Origin: Molossus alvarezi
Taxonomy: Eukaryota > Chordata > Mammalia > Chiroptera > Molossidae
Assembly (NCBI GenBank): GCA_037176705.1
Contig: CM073895.1
Span: forward strand, 106,404,551 to 106,468,550
Direction of reading: 5' to 3'
Length of the DNA: 64,000 nucleotides
A model generated the notes under the pieces. That model saw only the letters and a list, made by a program, of their open reading frames with translations, ran no database searches and had not been told where the DNA came from. Below, one piece after another: positions 35,979 to 49,694 of this stretch; within the stretch, counting starts at the first letter, position 1; every line of letters begins with the position of its first letter. A program made the translations under genes and the position numbers.

Positions 35979-37938
35979 GTCAAAAGTGTTCATGACTGGT
36001 GTTCTTTCTGTGCAGAATAATAGAATAACATTCAGTTCAAGAGCAGAATGGAATCCTTAATACGGTTGCAGTGTCCAATGGACTGTTCAGTGGCTCCCTG
36101 TTCAAAGAACTGTGTTCCAATAGACAACCTTCTTCAAATAATATCCAAACATTGAGAAAAAGATTCTAGGGCTATACCCGCTTCACACGAAATGGAACCA
36201 CCACTGTTGTTCAGTTTTTCAGATTACGTGTTCTTAGTACAGTTGTGGAAAGTATTGATTTAAGGAAATGTGGCTACCTGACTCTTGATAGGTCCTTAGA
36301 TATACTTTTCACTCTAGTTTGATTGTAGGAGAGTGTATACAAACCAAACCTATTCCAAATGAACTGTGTTAGAACTCTTCACTTCAGTGGCACCAAAGTC
36401 ACTTCCATAAAGCCTAGAGCGAGAGGATCCTCAAAGCATCTGTTGTTTTGGTTAAGTGTTTAAGAAATGTCCATTTGTAAAGGTGGAATCACACTTAAAC
36501 TTCGCAGTGTAAGTTTCTTTCCCTTGTTCCAGACAAAGAGACACAAGTCTTGCTGGTGCAGTCTTGGATATACTGAACTATGGGCAAAACTCTGTGAGAG
36601 CCAGGGGCCACATTCACACAGTGGCATGTTTTTCCCTGGGAAGTGAAGTACCTTTGCAGGGAAAGTGTGAACAAACATGTTCTAGTCAAACAACTGTTGG
36701 AATGAATGAATATTTCCATTTGGGTTAAGTGAATGCACAGATCTTGAGTAACATGAACACTTTAACGTACATTCTCCTCGTTTTATAGGGAGATCCAGTC
36801 ATATCATGGAAAGAACCACTAGGACAGAGCACACTTATGTGTAGAATCAAAAGTTATCCCTTTTTGTGTTCTGTGTTGTTCATGGTTTCAAAGATTGGAT
36901 CGTCTTGAAGCCCATTTTAAGGCGATACTTGGAAAAAGTTTGGTTTCTGCTGTAGCAGTTGGTTTCACATGATTCTTACTCAGAACAGTTCACCAACGTA
37001 TGGCCAAGACTGAATCAATGGAAAGATTGATAACTACTGGTGTCACGTATGTGCATACTTGATGCAGTGAAACTGAACACATCTAAAGTGATGTAGTTGA
37101 AGCATTGGTTGTCTCCATGCAAGGACTAAATCCATGAATTGGAAGACACTGACAATAACAAGGGTTTTTCACATTGAACATCTCTGTGAATGAGAACAAG
37201 AGGAGTGTTCTAGAGAAAATGCACTTGTGCAGTGGAGCTGGGTATCCATTTCAATTACGTACACACTAACTATGCCCGGTGTGCAGGGCATACTTTACAT
37301 TGGAGTGTCAAACAGTGTTGTAAGTAAATGGAGGTGTCTACCTTCTTTCCTATTGTGACCAGGAAAGTCAACCTGTACTAGTTGATGAGGCAGCCTTTCC
37401 ACATACTACCTTTTAGCCCTGCATATGTGTGTTTGCCTGGAAGTGTCTATGAGTCATCTTGATATCCAACAAAGGCTGGGCTGTAGAAATCAAACACATT
37501 GGTTAGGGCAATGTTCAGGTCATGGAAATCTATACCCTATTCAGTTCTACACACATTCTTTAAAGCTGTGACCGAATGAATCAGTGTCATTCTTGGATCC
37601 ATCATACATTTCACTGTTTGTACCGATTTCCTCAAACAACATAAGGAGTAGATACCTGTTTTCTCCTGAGAATTCAAAGTAAACGCTTTCCATCATTGTG
37701 AAATGCTGGAATTGTACCTTGTTCATGAATGGAATCTCCCGAACCTGTCTTTCTAATTCCCTGTGACAAATTCAGCCTATTTCTTGATAACTGACAAGTA
37801 CTCAATCCCCTTATTCCAGCCATTAGAACAAAAAAGGGATCAATTTAAAAGAGGGAGTGTCAGTCTTTGAACAATGGTCATGGATTCACTTGTTTCAAGA
37901 CTATTTCCCCGAAGATCCTATGGGAATACACAGGCATA
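35979..37938. repeat. Satellite monomer M10
   Basis: This 1,960-bp monomer has gcgagaggatcc near 36419, gtcacgtatgtgcatac near 37042 and an extra T in ctattgtgacc near 37350. M11 repeats all of these and I found only one substitution between the two, so M10/M11 is itself a very recent single-monomer duplication. Confidence 0.93.
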
Positions 37939-39898
37939 GTCAAAAGTGTTCATGACTGGTGTTCTTTCTGTGCAGAATAATAGAATAACATTCAGTTCAA
38001 GAGCAGAATGGAATCCTTAATACGGTTGCAGTGTCCAATGGACTGTTCAGTGGCTCCCTGTTCAAAGAACTGTGTTCCAATAGACAACCTTCTTCAAATA
38101 ATATCCAAACATTGAGAAAAAGATTCTAGGGCTATACCCGCTTCACACGAAATGGAACCACCACTGTTGTTCAGTTTTTCAGATTACGTGTTCTTAGTAC
38201 AGTTGTGGAAAGTATTGATTTAAGGAAATGTGGCTACCTGACTCTTGATAGGTCCTTAGATATACTTTTCACTCTAGTTTGATTGTAGGAGAGTGTATAC
38301 AAACCAAACCTATTCCAAATGAACTGTGTTAGAACTCTTCACTTCAGTGGCACCAAAGTCACTTCCATAAAGCCTAGAGCGAGAGGATCCTCAAAGCATC
38401 TGTTGTTTTGGTTAAGTGTTTAAGAAATGTCCATTTGTAAAGGTGGAATCACACTTAAACTTCGCAGTGTAAGTCTCTTTCCCTTGTTCCAGACAAAGAG
38501 ACACAAGTCTTGCTGGTGCAGTCTTGGATATACTGAACTATGGGCAAAACTCTGTGAGAGCCAGGGGCCACATTCACACAGTGGCATGTTTTTCCCTGGG
38601 AAGTGAAGTACCTTTGCAGGGAAAGTGTGAACAAACATGTTCTAGTCAAACAACTGTTGGAATGAATGAATATTTCCATTTGGGTTAAGTGAATGCACAG
38701 ATCTTGAGTAACATGAACACTTTAACGTACATTCTCCTCGTTTTATAGGGAGATCCAGTCATATCATGGAAAGAACCACTAGGACAGAGCACACTTATGT
38801 GTAGAATCAAAAGTTATCCCTTTTTGTGTTCTGTGTTGTTCATGGTTTCAAAGATTGGATCGTCTTGAAGCCCATTTTAAGGCGATACTTGGAAAAAGTT
38901 TGGTTTCTGCTGTAGCAGTTGGTTTCACATGATTCTTACTCAGAACAGTTCACCAACGTATGGCCAAGACTGAATCAATGGAAAGATTGATAACTACTGG
39001 TGTCACGTATGTGCATACTTGATGCAGTGAAACTGAACACATCTAAAGTGATGTAGTTGAAGCATTGGTTGTCTCCATGCAAGGACTAAATCCATGAATT
39101 GGAAGACACTGACAATAACAAGGGTTTTTCACATTGAACATCTCTGTGAATGAGAACAAGAGGAGTGTTCTAGAGAAAATGCACTTGTGCAGTGGAGCTG
39201 GGTATCCATTTCAATTACGTACACACTAACTATGCCCGGTGTGCAGGGCATACTTTACATTGGAGTGTCAAACAGTGTTGTAAGTAAATGGAGGTGTCTA
39301 CCTTCTTTCCTATTGTGACCAGGAAAGTCAACCTGTACTAGTTGATGAGGCAGCCTTTCCACATACTACCTTTTAGCCCTGCATATGTGTGTTTGCCTGG
39401 AAGTGTCTATGAGTCATCTTGATATCCAACAAAGGCTGGGCTGTAGAAATCAAACACATTGGTTAGGGCAATGTTCAGGTCATGGAAATCTATACCCTAT
39501 TCAGTTCTACACACATTCTTTAAAGCTGTGACCGAATGAATCAGTGTCATTCTTGGATCCATCATACATTTCACTGTTTGTACCGATTTCCTCAAACAAC
39601 ATAAGGAGTAGATACCTGTTTTCTCCTGAGAATTCAAAGTAAACGCTTTCCATCATTGTGAAATGCTGGAATTGTACCTTGTTCATGAATGGAATCTCCC
39701 GAACCTGTCTTTCTAATTCCCTGTGACAAATTCAGCCTATTTCTTGATAACTGACAAGTACTCAATCCCCTTATTCCAGCCATTAGAACAAAAAAGGGAT
39801 CAATTTAAAAGAGGGAGTGTCAGTCTTTGAACAATGGTCATGGATTCACTTGTTTCAAGACTATTTCCCCGAAGATCCTATGGGAATACACAGGCATA
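37939..39898. repeat. Satellite monomer M11
   Basis: This 1,960-bp monomer is a near-perfect copy of M10, differing at 38475 (gtaagtctc for gtaagtttc). M19, its partner in the second higher-order unit, lacks that change, so it arose after the 15.7 kb duplication. Confidence 0.93.
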
Positions 39899-41856
39899 GT
39901 CAAAAGTGTTCATGACTGGTGTTCTTTCTGTGCAGAATAATAGAATAACATTCAGTTCAAGAGCAGAATGGAATCCTTAATACGGTTGCAGTGTCCAATG
40001 GACTGTTCAGTGGCTCCCTGTTCAAAGAACTGTGTTCCAATAGACAACCTTCTTCAAATAATATCCAAATATTGAGAAAAAGATTCTAGGGCTATACCCG
40101 CTTCACACGAAATGGAACCACCACTGTTGTTCAGTTTTTCAGATTACGTGTTCTTAGTACAGTTGTGGAAAGTATTGATTTAAGGAAATGTGGCTACCTG
40201 ACTCTTGATAGGTCCTTAGATATACTTTTCACTCTAGTTTGATTGTAGGAGAGTGTATACAAACCAAACCTATTCCAAATGAACTGTGTTAGAACTCTTC
40301 ACTTCAGTGGCACCAAAGTCACTTCCATAAAGCCTAGAGCGTGAGGATCCTCAAAGCATCTGTTGTTTTGGTTAAGTGTTTAAGAAATGTCCATTTGTAA
40401 AGGTGGAATCACACTTAAACTTCGCAGTGTAAGTTTCTTTCCCTTGTTCCAGACAAAGAGACACAAGACTTGCTGGTGCAGTCTTGGATATACTGAACTA
40501 TGGGCAAAACTCTGTGAGAGCCAGGGCCACATTCACTCAATGGCATGTTTCTCCCAGGGAAGTTAATTACCTTTGCAGGGAAAGTGTGAACAAACATGTT
40601 CTAGTCAAACAACTGTTGGAATGAATGAATATTTCCATTTGGGTTAAGTGAATGCACAGATCTTGAGTAACATGAACACTTTAACGTACATTCTCCTCGT
40701 TTTATAGGGAGATCCAGTCATATCATGGAAAGAACCACTAGGACAGAGCACACTTATGTGTAGAATCAAAAGTTATCCCTTTTTGTGTTCTGTGTTGTTC
40801 ATGGTTTCAAAGATTGGATCGTCTTGAAGCCCATTTTAAGGCGATACTTGGAAAAAGTTTGGTTTCTGCTGTAGCAGTTGGTTTCACATGATTCTTACTC
40901 AGAACAGTTCACCAACGTATGGCCAAGACTGAATCAATGGAAAGATTGATAACTACTGGTGTCACACATGTGCATTCTTGAAGCAGTGAAACTGAACACA
41001 TCCAAAGTGATGAAGTTGAAACATTGGTTGTCTCCATGCAAGGAGTAAATCCATGAATTGGAAGACACTGACAATACCAAGGGTTTTTCACACTGAACAT
41101 CTCTGTGAATGAGAACAAGAGGAGTGTTCTAGAGAAAATGCACTTGTGCAGTGGAGCTGGGTATGCATTTCAGTTACGTACACACTAACTATGCCCGGTG
41201 TGCAGGGCATACTTTACATTGGAGTGTCAAACAGTGTTGTAAGTAAATGGAGGTGTCTACCTTCTTTCCTATGTGACCAGGAAAGTCAACCTGTACTAGT
41301 TGATGAGGCAGCCTTTCCACATACTACCTTTTAGCCCTGCATATGTGTGTTTGCCTGGAAGTGTCTATGAGTCATCTTGATATCCAACAAAGGCTGGGCT
41401 GCATAAATCAAACACATTGGTTAGGGCAATGTTCAGGTCATGGAAATCTATACCCTATTCAGTTCTACACACATTCTTTAAAGTTGTGACCGAATGAATC
41501 AGTGTCATTCTTGGTTCCATCATACATTTCACTGTTTGTACCGATTTCCTCAAACAACATAAGGAGAAGATACCTGTTTACTCCTGAGAATTCAAAGTAA
41601 ACGCTTTCCATCATTGTGAAATGCTGGAATTGTACCTTGTTCATGAATGGAATCTCCCGAACCTATATTTCTAATTCCCTGTGACAAATTCAGCCTATTT
41701 CTTGATAACTGACAAGTACTCAATCCCCTTATTCCACCCATTAGAACAAAAAAGGGATCAATTTAAAAGAGGGACTGTCAGTCTTTGAACAATGGTCATG
41801 GATTCACTTGTTTCAAGACTATTTCCCTGAAGATCCTATGGAAATACACAGGCATA
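39899..41856. repeat. Satellite monomer M12 (mosaic)
   Basis: This 1,958-bp monomer has gccagggccac with the one-base loss seen in M7 and M14, and ttcactcaatggc near 40534. Its 3' half shares ctgcataaatc and ggttccatc with M13 and gtatgcatttcag with M9 and M13. The mixture of states suggests exchange between monomers. It is duplicated as M20. Confidence 0.92.
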
Positions 41857-43815
41857 GTCAAAAGTGTTCATGACTGGTGTTCTTTATGTGCAGAATAATA
41901 GAATAACATTCAGTTCAAGAGCAGAATGGAAACCTTAATACGGTTGCAGTGTCCAATGGACTGTTCAGTGGCTCCCTGTTCAAAGAACTGTGTTCTAATA
42001 GACAACCTTCTTCACATAATATTCAAATATTGAGAAAAAGATTCTAGGGCTATACCCGCTTCACATGAAATGGAACCACCACTGTTGTTCAGTTTTTCAG
42101 ATTACGTGTTCTTAATACAGTTGTTGAAAGTATTGATTTAAGGAAATGTGGCTACCTGACTCTTGATAGGTCCTTAGATATACTTTTCACTCTAGTTTGA
42201 TTGTAGGAGAGTGTATACAAACCAAACCTATTCCAAATGAACTGTGTTAGAACTCTTCACTTCAGTGGCACCAAAGTCACTTCCATAAAGCCTAGAGCGT
42301 GAGGATCCTCAAAGCATCTGTTGTTTTGGTTAAGTGTTTAAGAAATGTCCATTTGTAAAGGTGGAATCACACTTAAACTTCGCAGTGTAAGTTTCTTTCC
42401 CTTGTTCCAGACAAAGAGACACAAGTCTTGCTGGTGCAGTCTTGGATATACTGAACTATGGGCAAAACTCTGTGAGAGCCAGGGGCCACATTCACACAGT
42501 GGCATGTTTTTCCCTGGGAAGTGAAGTACCTTTGCAGGGAAAGTGTGAACAAACATGTTCTAGTCAAACAACTGTTGGAATGAATGAATATTTCCATTTG
42601 GGTTAAGTGAATGCACAGATCTTGAGTAACATGAACACTTTAACGTACATTCTCCTCGTTTTATAGGGAGATCCAGTCATATCATGGAAAGAACCACTAG
42701 GACAGAGCACACTTATGTGTAGAATCAAAAGTTATCCCTTTTTGTGTTCTGTGTTGTTCATGGTTTCAAAGATTGGATCGTCTTGAAGCCCATTTTAAGG
42801 CGATACTTGGAAAAAGTTTGGTTTCTGCTGTAGCAGTTGGTTTCACATGATTCTTACTCAGAACAGTTCACCAACGTATGGCCAAGACTGAATCAATGGA
42901 AAGATTGATAACTACTGGTGTCACACATGTGCATTCTTGAAGCAGTGAAACTGAACACATCCAAAGTGATGAAGTTGAAACATTGGTTGTCTCCATGCAA
43001 GGAGTAAATCCATGAATTGGAAGACACTGACAATACCAAGGGTTTTTCACACTGAACATCTCTGTGAATGAGAACAAGAGGAGTGTTCTAGAGAAAATGC
43101 ACTTGTGCAGTGGAGCTGGGTATGCATTTCAGTTACGTACACACTAACTATGCCCGGTGTGCAGGGCATACTTTACATTGGAGTGTCAAACAGTGTTGTA
43201 AGTAAATGGAGGTGTCTACCTTCTTTCCTATGTGACCAGGAAAGTCAACCTGTACTAGTTGATGAGGCAGCCTTTCCACATACTACCTTTTAGCCCTGCA
43301 TATGTGTGTTTGCCTGGAAGTGTCTATGAGTCATCTTGATATCCAACAAAGGCTGGGCTGCATAAATCAAACACATTGGTTAGGGCAATGTTCAGGTCAT
43401 GGAAATCTATACCCTATTCAGTTCTACACACATTCTTTAAAGTTGTGACCGAATGAATCAGTGTCATTCTTGGTTCCATCATACATTTCACTGTTTGTAC
43501 CGATTTCCTCAAACAACATAAGGAGAAGATACCTGTCTACTCCTGAGAATTCAAAGTAAACGCTTTCCATCATTGTGAAATGCTGGAATTGTACCTTGTT
43601 CATGAATGGAATCTCCCGAACCTATATTTCTAATTCCCTGTGACAAATTCAGCCTATTTCTTGATAACTGACAAGTACTCAATCCCCTTATTCCACCCAT
43701 TAGAACAAAAAAGGGATCAATTTAAAAGAGGGACTGTCAGTCTTTGAACAATGGTCATGGATTCACTTGTTTCAAGACTATTTCCCTGAAGATCCTATGG
43801 AAATACACAGGCATA
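41857..43815. repeat. Satellite monomer M13 (mosaic)
   Basis: The 5' half of this 1,959-bp monomer resembles M8 (aatattcaaat, tcacatgaaatgg, agttgttgaaag) with private ttctttatgtgc and gttctaatag. The 3' half resembles M12, with a private ctgtctactcc. It is duplicated as M21. Confidence 0.92.
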
Positions 43816-45776
43816 GTCAAAAGTGTTCATGACTGGTGTTCTTTCTGTGCAGAATAATAGAATAACATTCAGTTCAAGAGCAGAATGGAAACCTTAATAC
43901 GGTTGCAGTGTCCAATGGACTGTTCAGTGGCTCCCTGTTCAAAGAACTGTGTTCCAATAGACCACCTTCTTCAAATAATATCCAAATATTGAGAAAAAGA
44001 TTCAAGGGCTATACCCGCTTCACACGAAATGGAACCATCAATGTTGTACTGTTTTTCAGATTACGTGTTCTTAGTACAGTTGTGGAAAGTATTCATTTAA
44101 GGAAATGTGGCTACCTGACTCTTGATAGGTCCTTAGATATACTTTTCACTCTAGTTTGATTGTAGGAGAGTGTATACAAACCAAACGTATTCCAAATGAA
44201 CTGTGTTAGAACTCTTCACTTCAGTGGCACCAAAGTCACTTCCATGAAGCCTAGAGCGTGAAGATCCTCAAAGCATATGTTGTTTTGGTTAAGTGTTTAA
44301 GAAATGTCCATTTGTAAAGGTGGAATCACACTTAAACTTCGCAGAGTAAGTTTCTTTCCCTTGTTCCAGACTAAGAGATACAAGACTTGCTGGTGCAGTC
44401 TTGGATATACTGAACTATGGGCAAAACTCTGTGAGAGCCAGGGCCACATTCACTCAGTGGCATGTTTCTCCCAGGGAAGTTAATTACCTTTGCAGGGAAA
44501 GTGTGAACAAACATGTTCTAGTCAAACAACTGTTGGAATGAATGAATATCTCCATTTGGGTTAAGTGAATGCACAGATCTTGAGTAACATGAACACTTTA
44601 ACGTACATTCTCCTCGTTTTATAGGGAGATCCAGTCATATCATGGAAAGAACCACTAGGACAGAGCACACTTATGTGTAGAATCAAAAGTTATCCCTTTT
44701 TCTGTTCTGTGTTGTTCTTGGTTTCAAAGATTGCATCGTCTTGAAGCCCATTTTTGAAGGCGATACTTGGAGAAAGTTTGGTTTCTGCTGTAGCAGTTGG
44801 TTTCACATGATTCTTACTCAGAACAGTGAACCAACGTATGTCCAAGACTGAATCAATGGAAAGATTGATAACTACTGGTGTCACACATGTGCATTCTTGA
44901 AGCAGTGAAACTGAACACATCTAAAGTGATGTAGTTGAAACATTGGTTGTCTCCATGCAAGGAGTAAATCCATGAATTGGAAGACACTGACAATACCAAG
45001 GGTTTTTCACATTGAACATCTCTGTGAATGAGAACAAGAGGAGTTTTTTAGAGAAAATGCACTTGTGCAGTGGACCTGGGTATCCATTTCAATTACTTAC
45101 ACACTAACTATGCCAGGTTTGCAGGGCATACTTTACATTGGAGTGTCAAACAGTGTTGTAAGTAGATGCAGGTGTCTACCTTCTTTCCTATGTGACCAGG
45201 AAAGTCAACCTGTACTAGTTGATGAGGCAGCCTTTCCACATACTACCTATTAGCACAGCATATGTGTTATTTGCCTGGAAGTGTCTATGAGTCAGCTTGA
45301 TATCCAGCAAAGGCTGGGCTGCAGAAATCAAACACATTGTTTAGGGCAATGTTCAGGTCATGGAAATCTATACCCTATTCAGTTCTACACACATTTTTTA
45401 AAGTTGTGAACGAATGAATCAGTGTCATTCTTGGATCCATCATACATTTCACTGTTTGTGCCGATTTCCTCAAAAAACATAAGGAGTAGATACCTGTTTT
45501 CTCCTGAGAATTCAAAGTAAACGCTTTCCATCATTGTGAAATGCTGGAATTGTACCTTGTTCATGAATGGAATCTCCCGAACCTATCTTTCTAATTCCCT
45601 GTGACCAATTCAGCCTATTTCTTGATAACTGCCAAGTACTCAATCCCCTTATTCCAGCCATTAGAACAAAAAAGGGATCAATTTAAAAGAGGGAGTGTCA
45701 GTCTTTGAACGATGGGCATGGATTCACTTGTTTCAAGACTATTTCCCCGAAGAACCTATGGGAATACACTGGCATA
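43816..45776. repeat. Satellite monomer M14 (mosaic)
   Basis: The 5' part of this 1,961-bp monomer is distinctive: tagaccacc, ttcaagggc, attcatttaagg, ccatgaagcc, gactaagagatac. From about 44550 the 3' part follows M4 (tttttctgttctg, gattgcatcg, ttggagaaag, gaacgatgggcatgg). The 83-codon plus-strand frame at 43908-44159 exists only in M14 and M22, because a stop is lost by one substitution (ttctag to ttcaag); I do not count it as a gene. Confidence 0.92.
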
Positions 45777-47735
45777 GTCAAAAGTGTTCATGACTGGTGT
45801 TCTTTCTGTGCAGAATAATAGAATAACATTCAGTTCAAGAGCAGAATGGAAACCTTAATACGGTTGCAGTGTCCAATGGACAGTTTAGTGGCTCCCTGTT
45901 CAAAGAACTGTGTCCAATAGACAACCTTCTTCAAATAATATCCAAATATTGAGAAAAAGATTCTAGGGCTATACCCGCTTCACACGAAATGGAACCACCA
46001 CTGTTGTACTGTTTTTCATATTACGTGTTCTTAGTACAGTTGTGGAAAGTATTGATTTAAGGAAATGTGGCTACCTGACTCTTGATAGGTCCTTAGATAT
46101 ACTTTTCACTCTAGTTTGATTGTAGGAGAGTGTATACAAACCAAACCTATTCCAAATGAACTGTGTTAGAACTATTCACTTCAGTGGCACCAAAGTCACT
46201 TCCATAAAGCCTAGAGCGTGAGGATCCTCAAAGCATCTGTTGTTTTGGTTAAGTGTTTAAGAAATGTCCATTTCTGAAGGTGGAATCACACTTAAGCTTC
46301 GCAGTGTAAGTTTCTTTCCCTTGTTCCAGACAAAGAGACACAAGTCTTGCTGGTGCAGTCTTGGATATACTGAACTATGGGCAAAACTCTGTGAGAGCCA
46401 GGGCCACATTCACTCAGTGGCATGTTTCTCCCAAGGAAGTTAATTACCTTTGCAGGGAAAGTGTGAACAAACATGTTCTAGTCAAACAACTGTTGGAATG
46501 AATGAATATCTCCATTTGGGTTAAGTGAATGCACAGATCTTGAGTAACATGAACACTTTAACGTACATTCTACTCGTTTTATAGGGAGATCCAGTCATAT
46601 CATGGAAAGAACAACTAGGACAGAGCACACTTATGTGTAGAATCAAAAGTTATCCCTTTTTGTGTTCTGTGTTGTACATGGTTTCAAAGATTGGATCGTC
46701 TTGAAGCCCATTTTTGAAGGCGATACTTGGAAAAAGTTTGGTTTCTGCTGTCGCAGTTGGTTTCACATGATTCTTACTCAGAACAGTGAACCAACGTATG
46801 TCCAAGACTGAATCAATGGAAAGATTGATAACTACTGGTTTCACACATGTGCATTCTTGAAGCAGTGAAACTGAACACATCTAAAGTGATGAAGTTGAAA
46901 CATTGGTTGTCTCCATGCAAGGAGTAAATCCATGAATTGGAAGACACTGACAATACCAAGGGTTTTTCACATTGAACATCTCTGTGAATGAGAACAAGGG
47001 GAGTGTTCTAGAGAAAATGCACTTGTGCAGTGGACCTGGGTATCCATTTCAATTACTTACACACTAACTATGCCCGGTGTGCAGGGCATACTTTACATTG
47101 GAGTGTCAAACAGTGTTGTAAGTAAATGCAGGTGTCTGCCTTCTTTCCTATGTGACCAAAAAGGCAACCTGTACTAGTTGATGAGGCAGCCTTTCCACAT
47201 ACTACCTTTTAGCCCTGCATATGTGTTTTTTGCCTGGGAGTGTCTATGAGTCATCTTGATATCCAACAAAGGTTGGGCTGCAGAAATCAAACACATTGGT
47301 TAGGGAAATGTTGAGGTCATGGAAATCTATACCCTATTCAGTTCTACACACATTCTTTAAAGTTGTGACCGAATGAATCAGTGTCATTCTTGGATCCATC
47401 ATACATTTCACTGTTTGTACCGATTTCCTCAAACAACATAAGGAGTAGATACCTGTTTTCTCCTGAGAATTCAAAGTAAACGCTTTCCATCATTGTGAAA
47501 TGCTGGAATTGTACCTTGTTCATGAATGGAATCTCCCGAATCTGTCTTTCTAATTCCCTGTGACAAATTCAGCCTATTTCTTGATAACTGACAAGTACTC
47601 AATCCCCTTATTCCACCCATTAGAACAAAAAAGGGATCAATTTAAAAGAGGGACTGTCAGTCTTTGAACAATGGTCATGGATTCACTTGTTTCAAGACTA
47701 TTTCCCTGAAGATCCTATGGAAATACACAGGCATA
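45777..47735. repeat. Chimeric junction monomer M15
   Basis: The first ~240 bases of this 1,959-bp monomer are subfamily A (aatggacagtttag, gtgtccaata, gttgtactg, tcatattacg up to 46019), matching M5 and M23. From 46149 on it matches M7 (cctattcc, gaactattcac, gtccatttctgaagg, gaccaaaaagg). The switch lies in 46020-46148. This is the expected product of unequal crossover between an M23-like and an M7-like monomer, and it is the seam of the 15,675-bp duplication. It has a private A at 46572 against C at 30897. Confidence 0.93.
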
Positions 47736-49694
47736 GTCAAAAGTGTTCATGACTGGTATTCTTTCTGTGCAGAATAATAGAATAACATTCAGTTCAAGAG
47801 CAGAATGGAAACCTTAATACGGTTGCAGTGTCCAATGGACTGTTCAGTGGCTCCCTGTTCAAAGAACTGTGTTCCAATAGACAACCTTCTTCAAATAATA
47901 TTCAAATATTGAGAAAAAGATTCTAGGGCTATACCCGCTTCACATGAAATGGAACCACCACTGTTGTTCAGTTTTTCAGATTACGTGTTCTTAGTACAGT
48001 TGTTGAAAGTATTGATTTAAGGAAATGTGGCTACCTGACTCTTGATAGGTCCTTAGATATACTTTTCACTCTAGTTTGATTGTAGGAGAGTGTATACAAA
48101 CCAAACCTATTCCAAATGAACTGTGTTAGAACTCTTCACTTCAGTGGCACCAAAGTCACTTCCATAAAGCCTAGAGCGTGAGGATCCTCAAAGCATCTGT
48201 TGTTTTGCTTAAGTGTTTAAGAAATGTCCATTTGTGAAGGTGGAATCACACTTAAGCTTCGCAGTGTAAGTTTCTTTCCCTTGTTCCAGACAAAGAGACA
48301 CAAGTCTTGCTGGTGCAGTCTTGGATATACTGAACTATGGGCAAAACTCTGTGAGAGCCAGGGGCCACATTCACACAGTGGCATGTTTTTCCCTAGGAAG
48401 TGAAGTACCTTTGCAGGGAAAGTGTGAACAAACATGTTCTAGTCAAACAACTGTTGGAATGAATGAATATTTCCATTTGGGTTAAGTGAATGCACAGATC
48501 TTGAGTAACATGAACACTTTAACGTACATTCTCCTCGTTTTATAGGGAGATCCAGTCATATCATGGAAAGAACCACTAGGACAGAGCACACTTATGTGTA
48601 GAATCAAAAGTTATCCCTTTTTGTGTTCTGTGTTGTTCATGGTTTCAAAGATTGGATCGTCTTGAAGCCCATTTTAAGGCGATACTTGGAAAAAGTTTGG
48701 TTTCTGCTGTAGCAGTTGGTTTCACATGATTCTTACTCAGAACAGTTCACCAACGTATGGCCAAGACTGAATCAATGGAAAGATTGATAACTACTGGTGT
48801 CACACATGTGCATTCTTGAAGCAGTGAAACTGAACACATCTAAAGTGATGAAGTTGAAACATTGGTTGTCTCCATGCAAGGAGTAAATCCATGAATTGGA
48901 AGACACTGACAATACCAAGGGTTTTTCACACTGAACATCTCTGTGAATGAGAACAAGAGGAGTGTTCTAGAGAAAATGCACTTGTGCAGTGGACCTGGGT
49001 ATCCATTACAATTACGTACACACTAACTATGCCCGGTGTGCAGGGCATACTTTACATTGGAGTGTCAAACAGTGTTGTAAGTAAATGGAGGTGTCTACCT
49101 TCTTTCCTATGTGACCAGGAAAGTCAACCAGTACTAGTTGATGAGGCAGCCTTTCCACATACTACCTTTTAGCCCTGCATATGTGTGTTTGCCTGGAAGT
49201 GTCTATGAGTCATCTTGATATCCAACAAAGGCTGGGCTGCAGAAATCAAACACATTGGTTAGGGCAATGTTCAGGTCATGGAAATCTATACCCTATTGAG
49301 TTCTACACACATTCTTTAAAGCTGTGACCGAATGAATCAGTGTCATTCTTGGATCCATCATACATTTCACTGTTTGTACCGATTTCCTCAAACAACATAA
49401 GGAGTAGATACCTGTTTTCTCCTGAGATTTCAAAGTAAACGCTTTCCATCATTGTGAAATGCTGGAATTGTACCTTGTTCATGAATGGAATCTCCCGAAC
49501 CTGTCTTTCTAATTCCCTGTGAAAAATTCAGCCTATTTCTTGATAACTGACAAGTACTCAATCCCCTTATTCCAGCCATTAGAACAAAAAAGGGATCAAT
49601 TTAAAAGAGGGAGTGTCAGTCTTTGAACAATGGTCATGGATTCACTTGTTTCAAGACTATTTCCCCGTAGATCCTATGGGAATACACAGGCATA
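47736..49694. repeat. Satellite monomer M16 (duplicate of M8)
   Basis: This 1,959-bp monomer matches M8 at +15,675 bp, including ttttgcttaag and ccctaggaag. It has one private substitution at 49668 (ccccgtagatcc). Confidence 0.93.

Larger units (their letters stand above)
30345..46019. repeat. Higher-order repeat unit, copy 1 (8 monomers, 15,675 bp)
   Basis: Eight monomer lengths, from inside M7 to inside M15, recur directly afterwards at +15,675 bp. The series of monomer lengths from M8 to M14 (1959, 1959, 1960, 1960, 1958, 1959, 1961) is repeated exactly by M16-M22. The boundaries are uncertain within about 130 bp because the crossover fell in a stretch where the parent monomers are identical. 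Confidence 0.9.

Noticed and set aside
43908..44159. 83-codon plus-strand frame in M14 and M22
   Set aside because: It exists only because one substitution removed a stop present in the other monomers. The two copies are a recent duplication, so conservation says nothing.
30101..45776. CRISPR array or short-spacer repeat system
   Set aside because: The repeat is about 1.96 kb head to tail, with no short repeats separated by unique spacers and no cas-like genes.
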